64,000 nt of DNA from Chitinophagaceae bacterium (GCA_016708765.1 JADJFD010000002.1:372001-436000), one strand, 5' to 3'; counted from the first letter of the stretch, positions 11,801 through 23,343 are shown. Notes: generated by a model from the sequence alone, not told the origin. Made by a program: numbers and translations.

Positions 11801-14800
11801 ACCCGTTTGTGCCGGGAATTTAGTATAAGAAATATTATACGTTGCAGTAGGGCCGCCAGTAGCAGCAGATGCAGCATCAGCAAACACATAATATGTACCC
11901 GCATCTTTTGCTGTAAATACAAACATTTCTGAAAGTGGATTCGCAACACTTCCTGTACTGGCATCATTCACCACTAATACCTGATTATTAGCATCGCCAA
12001 ACAAAGCAAATCCTAACCTGCCATCATATTGAAAGTTATCTCTTTCAGGATCCAAATCCATTGAAATGAAAACGGACTCACCCGCAGCCAATGTAACCGA
12101 GTACCAATCCTGTTCTGTAGCTAATGCAGGATTTCTGGCCCCACTTACCCAACCATTTGCCGGCATTGCATTGGCTGTTGCAGGAGTATCATTACTTTCT
12201 ACCTCAGGAGTAGGAGTACCGGATTGGACTTTCAAATAAAGATCATAACCTCTTAATTGACCTGTGGCAAGAAAATGTACTACCTGAAGATAATATGTTC
12301 CGGAGCTTGGAATTGTAGCCCCCGCCATAGATGAAGAGAGGCCACCTAATGAACCGTCATCATCATCAAACTCTATAAGAGTAGTGCCATCGGAAGCAAA
12401 TAACCGAAGTTGTGAATCACTGCTTCCATTTGCAGAGAAAGATGTTATGACAGCTGCATAAACTTTTTCTCCTGCATTGGCAGTAAATGAATACCAATCT
12501 GCATCCGCATTTGGGAATACATTTCCCTGCACTTTTGAAGGGCTTGTAATTGGTGTTGCTGTAGCGAATGTATTATTAGGTTCAACTTCGCTAAGTACGA
12601 CACCAACGCCTCCGCCGCCACCGCCAGCTTGCGCATCAATATCTGTAGCACTATTATTACCAGGTGTCGGATCGGCAGTTGCACTTGAAACTGTAGCCGT
12701 ATTTGTAAGAGTACCAGAAGCTGCACCCGAAATAGTACATATTGCGGTAAAAGTAGCTGAACCGCCAACAGGCAGATCAACTAAAGCATTTATATTGCCA
12801 GCACCTGCTGCTGGTCCAGTACCGCCACCAGCATATGTAGCAGTCCAGCTAACCGCTGTAATTGCAGCCGGGAATACATCCGCTACAGTTGCGCCTATTA
12901 CTGGATCAGGTCCAGCATTGGAAGCAACAATAGTATATGTTACAGATCCACCCGGTGTGTATGTTGCTACACCATCTGTTTTTGTTATAGAAAGATCTGC
13001 TGAAGCAACTGGAGCTTGAGTATTTATATCTGTTGCACTATTATTTGCAGGAACTGGGTCGGTAGTAGCACTAGAAACTGTAGCTGTATTTGTAAGATTT
13101 CCTGAAGCAGCACCAGAAATAGTACAAACCACAGTGTAGGTAACTGAACCACCTACAGGAATATTTACTAATTGATTAAGATTGCCTGAACCGGCTGCAG
13201 TACCAGAAGCGCCACCAGCAAAAACGGCTGTCCAGTTTGCTGAGATAATAGCAGCAGGGTATGTATCAGCCACCGTTGCTCCGATAACATTACTTGGGCC
13301 GGCGTTAGAAGCTACAATTGTATACGTAGTTGAACCGCCTGGAGTATAAGTTGTAACGCCGTCTGTTTTTGTAATTGCAAGATTAGCAGTTGGTGTAGGT
13401 GTATCTGTATCCGTTGCTATGTTATTTGCAAGATTGGGATCTGTTGTTCCAACAGGAGCAGTAATCGTTGCAGTATTTATAAGATTACCTGTAGCAGCCG
13501 GCGATATGTTACATACGGCAGTAAAGGTTGCTGATCCGCCTGAAGGAATGTTAATCAATACATTAATATTTCCTGAACCTGCAGCAGGTCCAGTAGCACC
13601 ACCAGCATAAACTGCAGTCCAGTTAACTGTAGTAAGAGCAGCAGGATATGTATCGGCCACTGTTGCGCCTATTACATTATCAGGTCCCGCATTTGAAGCC
13701 GTGATCGTATAAGTTGTTGTTCCGCCTGGTGTATATGTTGCAACACCATCGGTTTTTGTAATTGCTAAATCGGATGTTGCGGCTACTAGAGAATTTTGCC
13801 ACATCCCTCTTCCATGTGTAGCAATACGTAAAACTTTTGCTGGCAAACCAGTAATAGCCATATCGAATACAGCTACACGAGGCAATCCTGTTCCATAAGG
13901 AAGCCAAGTAGTACCACCGTTGGTAGAGCCATAAACTCCAATATCAGTTCCTGCAAAAAGATTATTTGAATTAGCAGGGTCTATAATAAAAGCATTTACC
14001 GGAATTTGCGGCAAGCCTGATGAAGCATTTGTCCAAGTAGTTCCTGCATCACCGAGATTTGTTGTTTTCCAAACGCTGCTTTGTCCAAATGCTGATAGGG
14101 TTACATAAGCAGTTGTAGCGGTATTTGGATCAACAACAGTTCAAGCAACTGAAACGTTTGGAATTGTATTTGATGGATCAAGATTTAATAAAGGATTTGC
14201 TCCTGTGCTGGTTCCATATACATTGCCATCGTTAAGACCAACTATTCTTATATTGTCGTTCTGTGGAGATATGCCTATAGAACTTATTGGGCTTCCAGAG
14301 ATTGATTGACTTACAGCAGTATGATTTGTTCCATTATCTGCATATCTATATAATATGTTTGCTCCATAATAAATAGTATTTGGATTGCCCGGCCCTCTTT
14401 CTAATGGTGCATAAAAATTTACTGCACCTCCGCATGGAATACCATTTCCACTAACTCCATTGCATCCCCTGAATGCCCAGTTTCCCTCAGTAGCAGAAGC
14501 TGTTGTAGCTACCGTACCATATCCCTGCAACGTTGCGGCGTTGAAATAAGTATGATACATTCTCACATTCACATTATCCGTTGCATTCTGATCAATAACT
14601 GCATAACCACCATCGCCAAAGTCTGCTCTGAACCATGTGCCTGCAGGTTGGTACCAGTTTGTTCCATTATCCTGTGTTCCACCTAAGCTGAAATTAGGAT
14701 CAGTAGGATGCACATCAATACTCATGAACTGAGTAGCAGAAAATTGAGCTGTATTTTGATTTGTCCAGGTTGTGCCGCTATTAGTAGATTTATATACACC

Positions 14801-16216
14801 ACCATCAGTACCCAACCAAACTTGTGTAGGATCTGATTCAGAAACAGTAAGTGCATGGGTATCGACGTGTACTCCACTTTTGCTCTCTGTAAAGCTTGTT
14901 CCGCCATTTGTTGATTTAGCGGCTACAAGAGATGGATCTCCACCAAGATAAACTGTATTTACATTGGTAGGGTCAACAGCAATTGCAATGTCATAGAAAC
15001 ATTGCCCACCGCAGAAATTGTTATCAATTCGCTGTGTCCAGGTTAAACCCCCATCAATAGACCGCTGAACAGTTCCGCCATTAAATCCCAACGCTGCATA
15101 AAATGTTGCATCGACATCACCTGAAGGATGAATAGCAGTTAACTCTCCATTCAAAGTGCTTGTTGAGGTACTATTTACTATGAAGGTTTGTGTAAAAGTT
15201 ACATTGGCCGGTATATGGTCAAGTGCATTTGTAGATCTGTAAATACCGCCTTGGTTGACACCAGTTGCAATTGGGATAGCAATCAGGATATTAGGATTAG
15301 CCGGATCAATTGCAATATCATGTACGCTTACATTTAGATTTCCTATAAACCCAGTTAACTTGTTAAATACTGGATTTGCAGCTGTAGCATTATCGCAACG
15401 GTAAATACCTCTTGAAGGAGTTGTGCCACTTGCACTAATTATACCGCCTACACCTGATGTAGAGCAAACAAAAATAACAGCAGGGTTAGTTGGATGAACA
15501 ATTATCTTTCCAATTGCTCTACCAGAAAAAATATTGGCTGCTCCCGCATCGAGGTTAAACGGACCGCTTAATGTTGCAGTTGTGCTTGCATTATCAATTC
15601 TATAAACACCTACACCAAAATAACTATCGGCAGAAAAATTTGGCTCACCAGTTCCGACATACACCGTTTCTGGAGATGAAGGAGAAATAGCGATAGCTCC
15701 AATTGCTAAGCTTTGTGCATTATCCATAATTGGAGTCCAGGTAGTTCCTCCATTAGTTGTACGATATAACCCACCTTGTGCAGTACCTGCATATACAATG
15801 TTGGGATTAGTTGGATGTACTGCAATAGATATAACTCTACCAGAAACGGCTGTAGAAGGGCCTGCAGCAACCTGACCATTTGGAATGGGAGCAGGACCAA
15901 TTGGCACCCATGCATCACCAATCAAATTATTACTACCAGCAGTTCTTTGCTGCTCCTCCTGCGCCTCCATTTGACGAATTGCATCTATGCGTAATTGAGG
16001 ATCGATAATAGTAGTGCTATCGGCAATACCTCTCATTTTTGCAATGGCTGCCGCACGGCGTTTCATAAACTCTTCTTTGTTTATTTTATAACGGGCAAAA
16101 TCCGGTATATCCGGATTAGTTTGTCCGAAACTAATCTGTACTAAAAAAAGAAAGAAGAAAAAGACTGCATGTTTTAAAAATCCGGCAGTAGTTGACTCTA
16201 GTAAAACTTTCATCAT
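7754..16216 (-). CDS. Giant secreted beta-propeller (BNR/VPS10-like), DUF11, PPC and P-domain protein with T9SS sorting domain (in-frame TGA)
   Basis: The full span would encode about 2820 residues. A signal peptide ends near SFGQ (about 32). A sortilin/BNR-type propeller follows to about 806, with repeats like TNGGTTW, SPSSPETVYVGTG and SIDGGLTW. Three DUF11 repeats start near 809, 939 and 1073, each opening with xITKTDGVxTYTPGG. A Gly-rich linker, two pre-peptidase C-terminal domains (about 1210-1463), a P-domain (about 1476-1616) and a MAM-like sandwich (about 1623-1810) come next. PKD-like repeats, a second P-domain (about 2260-2447), HYR, Ig-like and a T9SS sorting domain finish the protein. 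One TGA at 14141-14143 interrupts the frame, but the same frame reads on as TVVDPNTATTAYVTLSAFG, a normal propeller strand, so the codon was probably TGG. Expected to be extracellular; its substrate is unknown. Confidence 0.8.
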
Positions 16217-16465
16217 AGACCTGTTTTAAAAATAATTTTATATGTAGTATCAATTCATTGGGTAGAAATCTCTTCTCACTACATATCCGCAATAGAAACA
16301 GGGATGAATACAATTTATTTCACAAGCAGATATAACGGTTTGGTTTGAACTCTCAGAAGTTCAAAGAACAAGATATTTACTTTTTAATTCAAAACAATAA
16401 ATTTTCTAAGAAACATAATGGTTTTTTAATATGCCGAAAAAGATTAATACAGGAGTTTGTTTAAG

Positions 16466-19400
16466 TCATCTATTTAATTGTTTAAGCATTTCCTCTATTG
16501 CTTTATCTAATTGCGGGTCTTTGCCGGTAAGTTTATCTTCAAATGTGTTGATTATTAAAGTATCTGGCTGTACTCCACTTAACTCTAAATCTTTCCCATC
16601 AAAAGAATAACAGCCCCATGATGGCATGCGAACATTGGAGCCATCTACTAATGATACTCCACTGGTGAAAATGATCCAGCGATAAGTTCCATTGCCAATT
16701 ATCTTTCCGAGTTTTAATTCTTTAAACCCTTGTGCCGTCATTTCTGCATCGCTTAGTGATTGTTCGTTAATTAATAATACAATCGGCTTATCAGAAGGTG
16801 CAAAATTAGATTGCGGTGCCAACTTGCCTTCCCTGTATTTCCAGTTGAGATAAGATTTCTGCGATAAAAATTTAAGCACTTCATCATGTACGTTACCTCC
16901 GGTATTGTATCGCAGGTCAAAGATCAGTGCATCTTTGTTGAATAACTCTTTGGTCATATCAATTATAAAACTTTCTAATTCTCCTACTCCCATGTTCTTC
17001 ATATAGCCATAGGCTATTCTTCCTTTGCCATTTTCATCCACTCTTTTCTGGTTATTATCTACCCATTCATCATAAAGAGTTGTCTGTAAACTACTTTGCG
17101 GATGAACTTTTACATTGATCGTCTGTCCGCCACGGTTAAAGGTTAATTGTAACTCCTTATCCCTTGATGGAAGGGTGAAATAATTGTTGCGGTCTTTTGC
17201 CGGGTCAACAGTTTCATCATTCACTTTTACCAGCACATCACCTGCTTTTATATCTATTGATCTTTTATCTGCCGCTGATCTTTTTACAGTGTACTTTACT
17301 TTATAAGGATTTGCTTCTTCAAATATAATTCCTGTTTCCATGGTCTGGTTTTGCAACTCGATCTTTTCATCATCGCCACCAGTGCCAAAACCCTGGTGTG
17401 ATGAATTTAATTCTCCCAACATATCATTCAACATTGTTCTCAAATCTTCCCTATTATTCAAATAAGGAACAAACTGGTTATAATAAGTTCTTGTCTTCTT
17501 CCAATCTAATCCATGAAATTTTTCATCGTAAAAACCTTCTTCCATCTGCGCCCATGCTTCATAAAACATCTGGTCAAACTCTTCTAATAAATTTCTGCGG
17601 AATGTATAGCTGATATTTATTGGTTCCGTTTTATTACCATCCACATTTAACTTATTAATCGTTCCATTTGCCAAAGCATATAATTTGTCACTCACTTCTA
17701 CAATGCCAAATCCAAAACTATTATCCGTACCACTTATCTTTTCTGTTTTATTGCTTTCAAACGGCTCAATAACTGTTTTCCATAATGCATTTTTTCCTTC
17801 ACCATGATTGCTTGTATAAAGTACAGTTGTCTTTTCTCCTTTCTGATATACAGCCTGTAAAAATTGAGCACCAAAAGAAGGGCTGATTTGCTCCAGCCTT
17901 TCCATTATCATATCCGTATCAATTGCAATTGATTTGATAGAATCCTCTTTTGGTGTTTTATCTTTTTTGGACGTATCCTTTTTCTCTTCTTTAAATAATT
18001 CATTGTATTTGTCTATGCGATAGGGATCATCCATATTTTCCAATGCCATGCGATACACTTTTGCATCTGGCATACCAAACGGATAAGATGGCTTTAACCG
18101 TTGAGAAGTGAAATAAATATATTTTGAATCCGGCGACCAGATTGCACCTGTTTCCGTAATGCCTGTATTGGTAAGATTAGTGGTTTTGTTTTCTTTTACA
18201 TTATAAACAAAAAGGTCTTGTTCAAAATTTCTGTACGCAGCAAATAAGACATACTCATCATTTGGCGAAAACTGCGGCGCATTGGCTCTGAAACCCCATA
18301 GCTCATCTTTAATAATTGTTTTAACGATCATCGATTTTAAATCCATTAACCTTATTTCATCTCTTCCGCTGATGTAAACCGCTTTGGTTCTTTTTTTATT
18401 CATCGTCAATGACTGGTTATTTCTTTTGTCGCTGGTCAATTGTTTGATTGAACCATTACCGTCTGCTACAATGGTGTACCAGTTGGTATAACCATCCAAG
18501 GTCTGATTAAAAAGTAATGTTTTATTATCACTCATCCAAAGTACTTCTTTCACTCTTTCTGCTGAATTGCGATTGATCTGCCGAATAAATTTCCCTTCGA
18601 TATCACTTACAAATAATTCGCCACGGGAAACCATTGCCAATTTCTTTCCATCTGGTGAAACATCATACGCCGTAAATTTTCCTTTTACTTCAAAATCTTT
18701 TTCTTTGGGTAATGTATTGTTGCGGATAACAGCAATATCCAGTTTTGATTCTTTGCCGGATTGCACATCATATATCCACAACTGATAATCTTTTTCAAAA
18801 ACAACTTTACCTCCATTGGCATTTACCTTCGGGTTTTTTATGGAAGAAGAAAATCTGGTTAATCCTTTTTTCTTGCCGTTCTCTATTGTATATAAATTGT
18901 ATTCTCCGTTAGCTTCATCGGAAATGAAATAAATATTTCCATTTTTATCAATCGTTGCAGAAAAATCTTTCCCTTCCCAATCAGTATATTTTTTATGTTG
19001 TTTTGTTTTAAGATTATACGATTGAATATCAGCATTGAAAGGCCCCTTGTATCTTTTTCTTGCTACCTGGTTGCTGCTTTCCCAAGTGTCATTAAAAAAT
19101 ATTTCGCCGCTTGTAGGATGCTCAACTAAATTATGATCGTATTGAAAATAATTATCGCCGAAAACTCTTGCAGGTGTTCCTCCATTTATTGAAACTTTAT
19201 AACCAGCCGAACGGCTATATCTTGAACTGGTGAAGTAGATTTGTTTACTATCCCAGCTCCAGCTATCCACATCATCATTAGCACTGTGAAAAGTAATTTG
19301 CTTTACTTCTCCGCCATTCACTGGCATTACAAACACATCAGGGTTTCCGTATTGCCTTCCGGTGAAAGCAATCCATTTACCATCGGGAGAAACTCTTGGA

Positions 19401-19605
19401 TTTGTTTCATTGCCTACCATAGCCGTAAGCCTGGAAGCTTGTCCATTATTTACATTGGCTCTCCATAGATCACCCTCGAAACTGAAGATGACTGTTTGCC
19501 CATCGGGAGTTAATGTTGGGTTGGAAAGAAAATATGCGTTATCCTTTTGAGAAAAGCTAAAGAAAAAAGGCAACTAAGCACTAATATCAGAGTGAGTCGT
19601 TTCAT
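16466..19605 (-). CDS. Tricorn-like S41 family peptidase (TolB-like propeller, PDZ, S41 domain)
   Basis: About 1046 residues. The N-terminal half is a PD40/WD40-like propeller with repeats such as LTPDGQTVIFSFEGDLWRA and VSPDGKWIAFTG. The C1-like helical region is around DQMFYEAWAQMEEGFYD, and a PDZ domain contains IKAGDVLVKVNDETVD. The S41 catalytic region has INEQSLSDAEMTAQGF, where the Ser before Asp is the likely nucleophile. The best start is ATG 19605-19603 (MKRLTLILVLSCLF, a signal peptide). This needs one extra T in a six-T run (19563-19568 on the plus strand) to join the main frame; otherwise translation would begin at TTG 19573 with a truncated signal. Family knowledge predicts peptide or protein degradation in the periplasm. 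There is no sorting domain. Confidence 0.8.
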
Positions 19606-19672
19606 CGCTATTTGGTTTAGTGCCGGAAATTACGATGGTATTGCAATCCGACAATACCGTTTGTAAAAACTT

Positions 19673-20164
19673 TTAGCGATTCATTTTGTATTCATTCCGA
19701 AGAATAAATTTTTCTTCCCCTTCAAATCGTACTTCTTTGCGACTAACAAACATCTTTTTGCCAATCTTATAGATATGCCTCAGCACAGCCTTACGGTTGT
19801 CGTTACCATCTGTTCCGTTTATTTCTGTTATAACTTCCCTTATGCCTTCGTTATTTTTTTTATTGGAAACAACTGTTGCTCCATCAAGCATGGTTCCATC
19901 ATTACTAATGACCAAAGTATCCTTGCTATTTGCTTTTGGCTCATCAGGATATTCCAAGCTAAGGATTAGTCCTTGTTTTTTATTTGCTGTGATTGTAATA
20001 TTTGCCGGCATGGAATATGGTTTACCGGTGGAATAATCAAGGTATGTAAGCGAACCTTTCCATTTTCCAAAAGCTGGCTTAAAATCTTTTACAGCAACTG
20101 AAGTCATTTGCGAGATAAATGCAAATCCAGAAATAATAACTAGAAGCAGAAGCAATTTTTTCAT
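19673..20164 (-). CDS. Small exported protein of unknown function
   Basis: 163 residues starting at ATG 20164, chosen because MKKLLLLLVIISGFAF is a good signal peptide; an upstream in-frame start would add 14 charged residues. The mature part begins FKPAFGKWKGSLTYLDY and reads like a lipocalin-type beta barrel, with GLILSLEYPDE, REVITEINGTD and MFVSRKEVRF. I do not recognise a named family. It lies between leuS and the S41 peptidase on the same strand and may be cotranscribed with them. Confidence 0.75.
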   Translation of the reverse strand: MKKLLLLLVIISGFAFISQMTSVAVKDFKPAFGKWKGSLTYLDYSTGKPYSMPANITITANKKQGLILSLEYPDEPKANSKDTLVISNDGTMLDGATVVSNKKNNEGIREVITEINGTDGNDNRKAVLRHIYKIGKKMFVSRKEVRFEGEEKFILRNEYKMNR

Positions 20165-20232
20165 TTCTTTTTCTTTCCCAAACAAAAAAGCAGGTGAGTG
20201 GTTCACCTGCTTTACAATTATTTCAAACTTAT

Positions 20233-23200
20233 TTAAATGACGACGTTGATCATTTTATTTTTCACATAAATGATTTTCTTCGGCGCTTTTCCTTCCAGCC
20301 ATTTTTGTACTATTTCATTTCCCATTACTAATGCTTCTACCTGTTGCTGATTGGCATCTAATGCAATGGTTAGTTCTGTTCTTGTTTTACCATTGATGGC
20401 AACAGGATATGCTTTGGAAGATTCTTTGACGTATTTTTCTTCGAACTTAGGATAAGAAGCCCCCTCCAAACCTCCCCCGCAAGGGGAGGCTTTCGAAGAG
20501 TCAATTAATTCGTACAGTTCCTCAGCTATATGTGGTGCGTAGGGAGCTAATAAAATTAACAGCGGTTCCAATATTTTTCTTTTATGACATTTTAAATCTG
20601 TCAATTCATTGGTAGCAATCATAAAACCACTAACTCCGGTATTGAAACTGAATCGTTCTGTATCCTGTTCTATTTTTTTAATAGTGTTGTGCAATACTTT
20701 TAATTCTGCTGGGGTTGGTTCTTCGTCGGTGACAATAAAAGCCTCCCCCGAACTGCGTTCCTTCCCTTCGCTATGCTTGGGAACCTCCGCAGGAGGGGCT
20801 TTAGTTTCCCTAAAGAATAATCTCCAAAACTTTTTCAAAAAGCGGTGTACTCCTTCTATCCCTTTTGTATCCCATGGTTTGCTCATTTCTACCGGACCGA
20901 GAAACATTTCATACATACGGAAAGTGTCGGCGCCATATTTAGCAACTAATTCATCAGGATTAACTGTGTTGAATTTTGACTTGGACATTTTTTCAACTTC
21001 AGAACCGCAGATGTATTTATCATCTTCTAAAAGAAATTCTGCATAACGATACTCTTCTCTTTGCATTTTAAACGCATCAACATCCAACTCTATGCCATCG
21101 ACGATATTTACATCAACATGAATTACATTCAAATGAACACTTGTTGAATCCTTTACAAAAGAGATATCATAAAAGTTAGGAATTAGAGTATTTACGTAAT
21201 TAGCAACCTTTGTTGCATCTTGACCTAATTCTTCGATTACTTTATAATGTTTTTGAGAAAGATAAATGCTGGGATAAACAAGAATATCTAGGGAATCAGT
21301 ACCTTTCATTTCTTCTGCAAGTTTCAAGCTTAACCTATAAATAAACCTGCTACTCCCTTGTATCATCCCCTGATTCACCAATTTCTTATACGGCTCATCA
21401 TATCCAATCAAATTCAAATCATACAACACTTTCGTCCACATGCGGCTATAGAGTAAATGACCAACTGCATGTTCAGTACCGCCGATGTATAAATCAACCT
21501 GGTTCCAGTAATCAGAAACTTTTCTTTCGCAAAATGCTTGTTCATTTTGTGGATCCATGTAGCGGAGGAAATACCAACTGCTTCCTGCGTAGCCGGGCAT
21601 GGTGGAGGTTTCTAAGGTTCCCCCGACCTCCCCTAAATCCCCTCCAAAAGAGGGGACTTTGGACTCCGAACTTTTGGAAAGTTTTACGGGTTGCTGTAAC
21701 CAATCTTGTATGTTGGCTAATGGGCCTTGCCCATCCGGGCCGGGACCATATTTATCTACATGTGGTAATGTTAATGGTAACTCCGATTCATCTAACGGAT
21801 GTGCAATACCATCAATCCATTTTATTGGAAAGGGTTCGCCCCAATATCGTTGGCGGCTGAAGCCTGCATCCCGCATTTTATAATTTACTTTTCGCTTGCC
21901 AATGCCGAGTTCTTCAATTTTATTTACTGCCACATCAATGGCATCTTTCATCAGCATACCATTTAAGAAACCGCTGTTGCTTAATGTTGCTTCTTTAGTT
22001 GCGTTGGCTTCTTCGCCAGTATAATGTTCTCCAATAATATTGGTGATAGGAATATTGAAATGTTTGGCGAATGCATAATCTCTCTGATCGCCGCAAGGCA
22101 CTGCCATGATAGCACCAGTTCCATAACCTGCCAATACATATTCAGCAATCCAGATTGGAATTTGTCTTCCATCAAATGGATTGATGGCATAAGCACCAGT
22201 GAAGCAACCAGTGATTTGTTTTACATCTGCTTGTCTTTCTCTATCGCTGCGGCTTTTTACATAGTGTAAATATTTTTCAATCTCTTCTTTTTGATCTGTT
22301 GTTGTTATTTCGGTAACTAGTTCATGTTCGGGAGCTACTACCATAAAGTCGACGCCGAAGATGGTATCGGGTCTTGTGGTGTAAACTACAAGCTGCGAGC
22401 TGTGAGCTGCGAGTTGCGAGACTTCGTTTTCAGATTTTCCTTTTTTGATTTGAAAACTTATTTCTGCTCCAGTTGATTTGCCTATCCAGTTGCGTTGCAT
22501 TTCTTTCATACTGTCGCTGAAGTCAACGGTTTCTAATCCTTCTAGTAATCTATCTGCATAAGCTGTGATGCGTAAATACCATTGACGCATTTTCTTTTTT
22601 TCTACAGGATGTCCGCCTCTTTCGCTGACACCGTTTACCACTTCATCATTTGCTAGCACAGTTCCTAATGCTTCGCACCAATTTACTTCGCCGAATTTGC
22701 TGAATGCCAAACGGCGGTTCATTAAAATTTCTTCCTGCTGTTGTTTGGAATAACCGTTCCATTCATCTGCTGTAAAATGTTTGCCGGGAATTGGATTGCC
22801 ATTCTTAGGCATTGCACCTTTTGTCTCGTATTTTTTAATTAACTCAGCAATCGGTCTTGCCTTTTTCTCTGTGTTGCAGAAATAACTATTGAAGAGTTGC
22901 AGAAATATCCATTGCGTCCATTTGTAATAATTAGGATCGCTGGTTTGTACTTCACGGCTCCAATCGTAGCAGAAACCAATATTATCTAACTGTGCTTTGA
23001 AAGTGGCGATATTTTTCTTTGTTGTTTCGGCAGGATGTTGACCAGTATCTAGTGCATATTGCTCGGCGGGTAATCCAAAACTATCGAAACCCATCGGGTG
23101 CAATACATTATAACCTTTCAATCTTTTGTAGCGGCTGAAAATATCTGATGCGATATAACCTAAAGGATGACCTACATGCAAACCGGCACCACTTGGATAG

Positions 23201-23319
23201 GGAAACATATCCAGCACATAATATTTTGGTTTGGAAAAATCATTTTCTACTTTGTAAGCATTTGAATCTTTCCACTGCTTCTGCCATTTCTTTTCTATAT
23301 CCCTAAAATTATACTCCAT
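20233..23319 (-). CDS. leuS: Leucyl-tRNA synthetase with in-frame repeat insertions
   Basis: Class I aminoacyl-tRNA synthetase that charges tRNA-Leu in the cytoplasm. The HIGH-type motif is in GAGLHVGHPLGY near the N-terminus. The CP1 editing domain includes VYTTRPDTIFGVDF, and KMSKSKFNTVNPDELVA is the second signature. The start at 23319 (MEYNFRDIEKKWQKQW) matches the family's usual N-terminus. An in-frame ATG at 23376 would add 19 residues encoded largely by a GC-rich palindrome. At about 1028 residues the protein is longer than usual. Part of the excess comes from repeats translated in frame near 20458-20495, 20740-20803, 21617-21664 and 22389-22420. The gene stays open through every insertion. 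Confidence 0.95.
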   Translation of the reverse strand: MEYNFRDIEKKWQKQWKDSNAYKVENDFSKPKYYVLDMFPYPSGAGLHVGHPLGYIASDIFSRYKRLKGYNVLHPMGFDSFGLPAEQYALDTGQHPAETTKKNIATFKAQLDNIGFCYDWSREVQTSDPNYYKWTQWIFLQLFNSYFCNTEKKARPIAELIKKYETKGAMPKNGNPIPGKHFTADEWNGYSKQQQEEILMNRRLAFSKFGEVNWCEALGTVLANDEVVNGVSERGGHPVEKKKMRQWYLRITAYADRLLEGLETVDFSDSMKEMQRNWIGKSTGAEISFQIKKGKSENEVSQLAAHSSQLVVYTTRPDTIFGVDFMVVAPEHELVTEITTTDQKEEIEKYLHYVKSRSDRERQADVKQITGCFTGAYAINPFDGRQIPIWIAEYVLAGYGTGAIMAVPCGDQRDYAFAKHFNIPITNIIGEHYTGEEANATKEATLSNSGFLNGMLMKDAIDVAVNKIEELGIGKRKVNYKMRDAGFSRQRYWGEPFPIKWIDGIAHPLDESELPLTLPHVDKYGPGPDGQGPLANIQDWLQQPVKLSKSSESKVPSFGGDLGEVGGTLETSTMPGYAGSSWYFLRYMDPQNEQAFCERKVSDYWNQVDLYIGGTEHAVGHLLYSRMWTKVLYDLNLIGYDEPYKKLVNQGMIQGSSRFIYRLSLKLAEEMKGTDSLDILVYPSIYLSQKHYKVIEELGQDATKVANYVNTLIPNFYDISFVKDSTSVHLNVIHVDVNIVDGIELDVDAFKMQREEYRYAEFLLEDDKYICGSEVEKMSKSKFNTVNPDELVAKYGADTFRMYEMFLGPVEMSKPWDTKGIEGVHRFLKKFWRLFFRETKAPPAEVPKHSEGKERSSGEAFIVTDEEPTPAELKVLHNTIKKIEQDTERFSFNTGVSGFMIATNELTDLKCHKRKILEPLLILLAPYAPHIAEELYELIDSSKASPCGGGLEGASYPKFEEKYVKESSKAYPVAINGKTRTELTIALDANQQQVEALVMGNEIVQKWLEGKAPKKIIYVKNKMINVVI
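20458..20495. repeat. GC-rich palindromic element inside leuS (copy a)
   Basis: The core is CCTCCCC-CGCAA-GGGGAGG with flanking C-rich and G-rich arms. On the leuS strand it is read as KASPCGGGLEGAS, in the C-terminal anticodon-binding part of the protein. The composition is very different from the AT-rich gene around it. Confidence 0.75.
20740..20803. repeat. GC-rich palindromic element inside leuS (copy b)
   Basis: The flanks GCCTCCCCCG and GGAGGGGCTTT form the outer stem, and an inner segment with TTCCC/GGGAA arms lies between them. In the leuS frame it gives KAPPAEVPKHSEGKERSSGE, a hydrophilic linker between the catalytic body and the anticodon-binding domain. Confidence 0.7.
21617..21664. 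repeat. GC-rich palindromic element inside leuS (copy c)
   Basis: The plus strand reads CCCCCGACCTCCCCTAAATC followed by CCCTCC AAAA GAGGGG. In the leuS frame it is read as SKVPSFGGDLGEVGGT, just before the conserved TSTMPGYAGSSWYF segment. The unit CCCCTAAATCCCC is shared with the copy at 28105-28135. Confidence 0.75.
22389..22420. repeat. heptanucleotide tandem array inside leuS
   Basis: Four heptamers follow one another: GCTGCGA, GCTGTGA, GCTGCGA, GTTGCGA. On the leuS strand they encode SQLAAHSSQL, inserted just before VVYTTRPDTIF of the editing domain. Four units give 28 bases, so neighbouring bases must have been gained or lost to keep the frame. Confidence 0.75.
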
Positions 23320-23343
23320 GCCCCCAACCCCTAAAGGGGAGTT
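23320..23343. repeat. GC-rich palindromic element at the leuS start (copy d)
   Basis: It has CCCCTAAAGGGG as a core hairpin and lies directly upstream of the preferred leuS start codon. If translation began at 23376 it would be read as SPLGVGG. It therefore either sits in the 5' leader or forms an N-terminal extension. Confidence 0.65.

Noticed and set aside
642..14014. Long plus-strand frames opposite the two giant genes
   Set aside because: They arise from the Thr/Val/Gly-rich repeats on the coding strand and show no starts, signals or domains of their own.
14141..14143. TGA as a selenocysteine codon
   Set aside because: The position is a propeller strand that would normally carry an aromatic residue, there is no redox motif, and I see no SECIS-like hairpin downstream.
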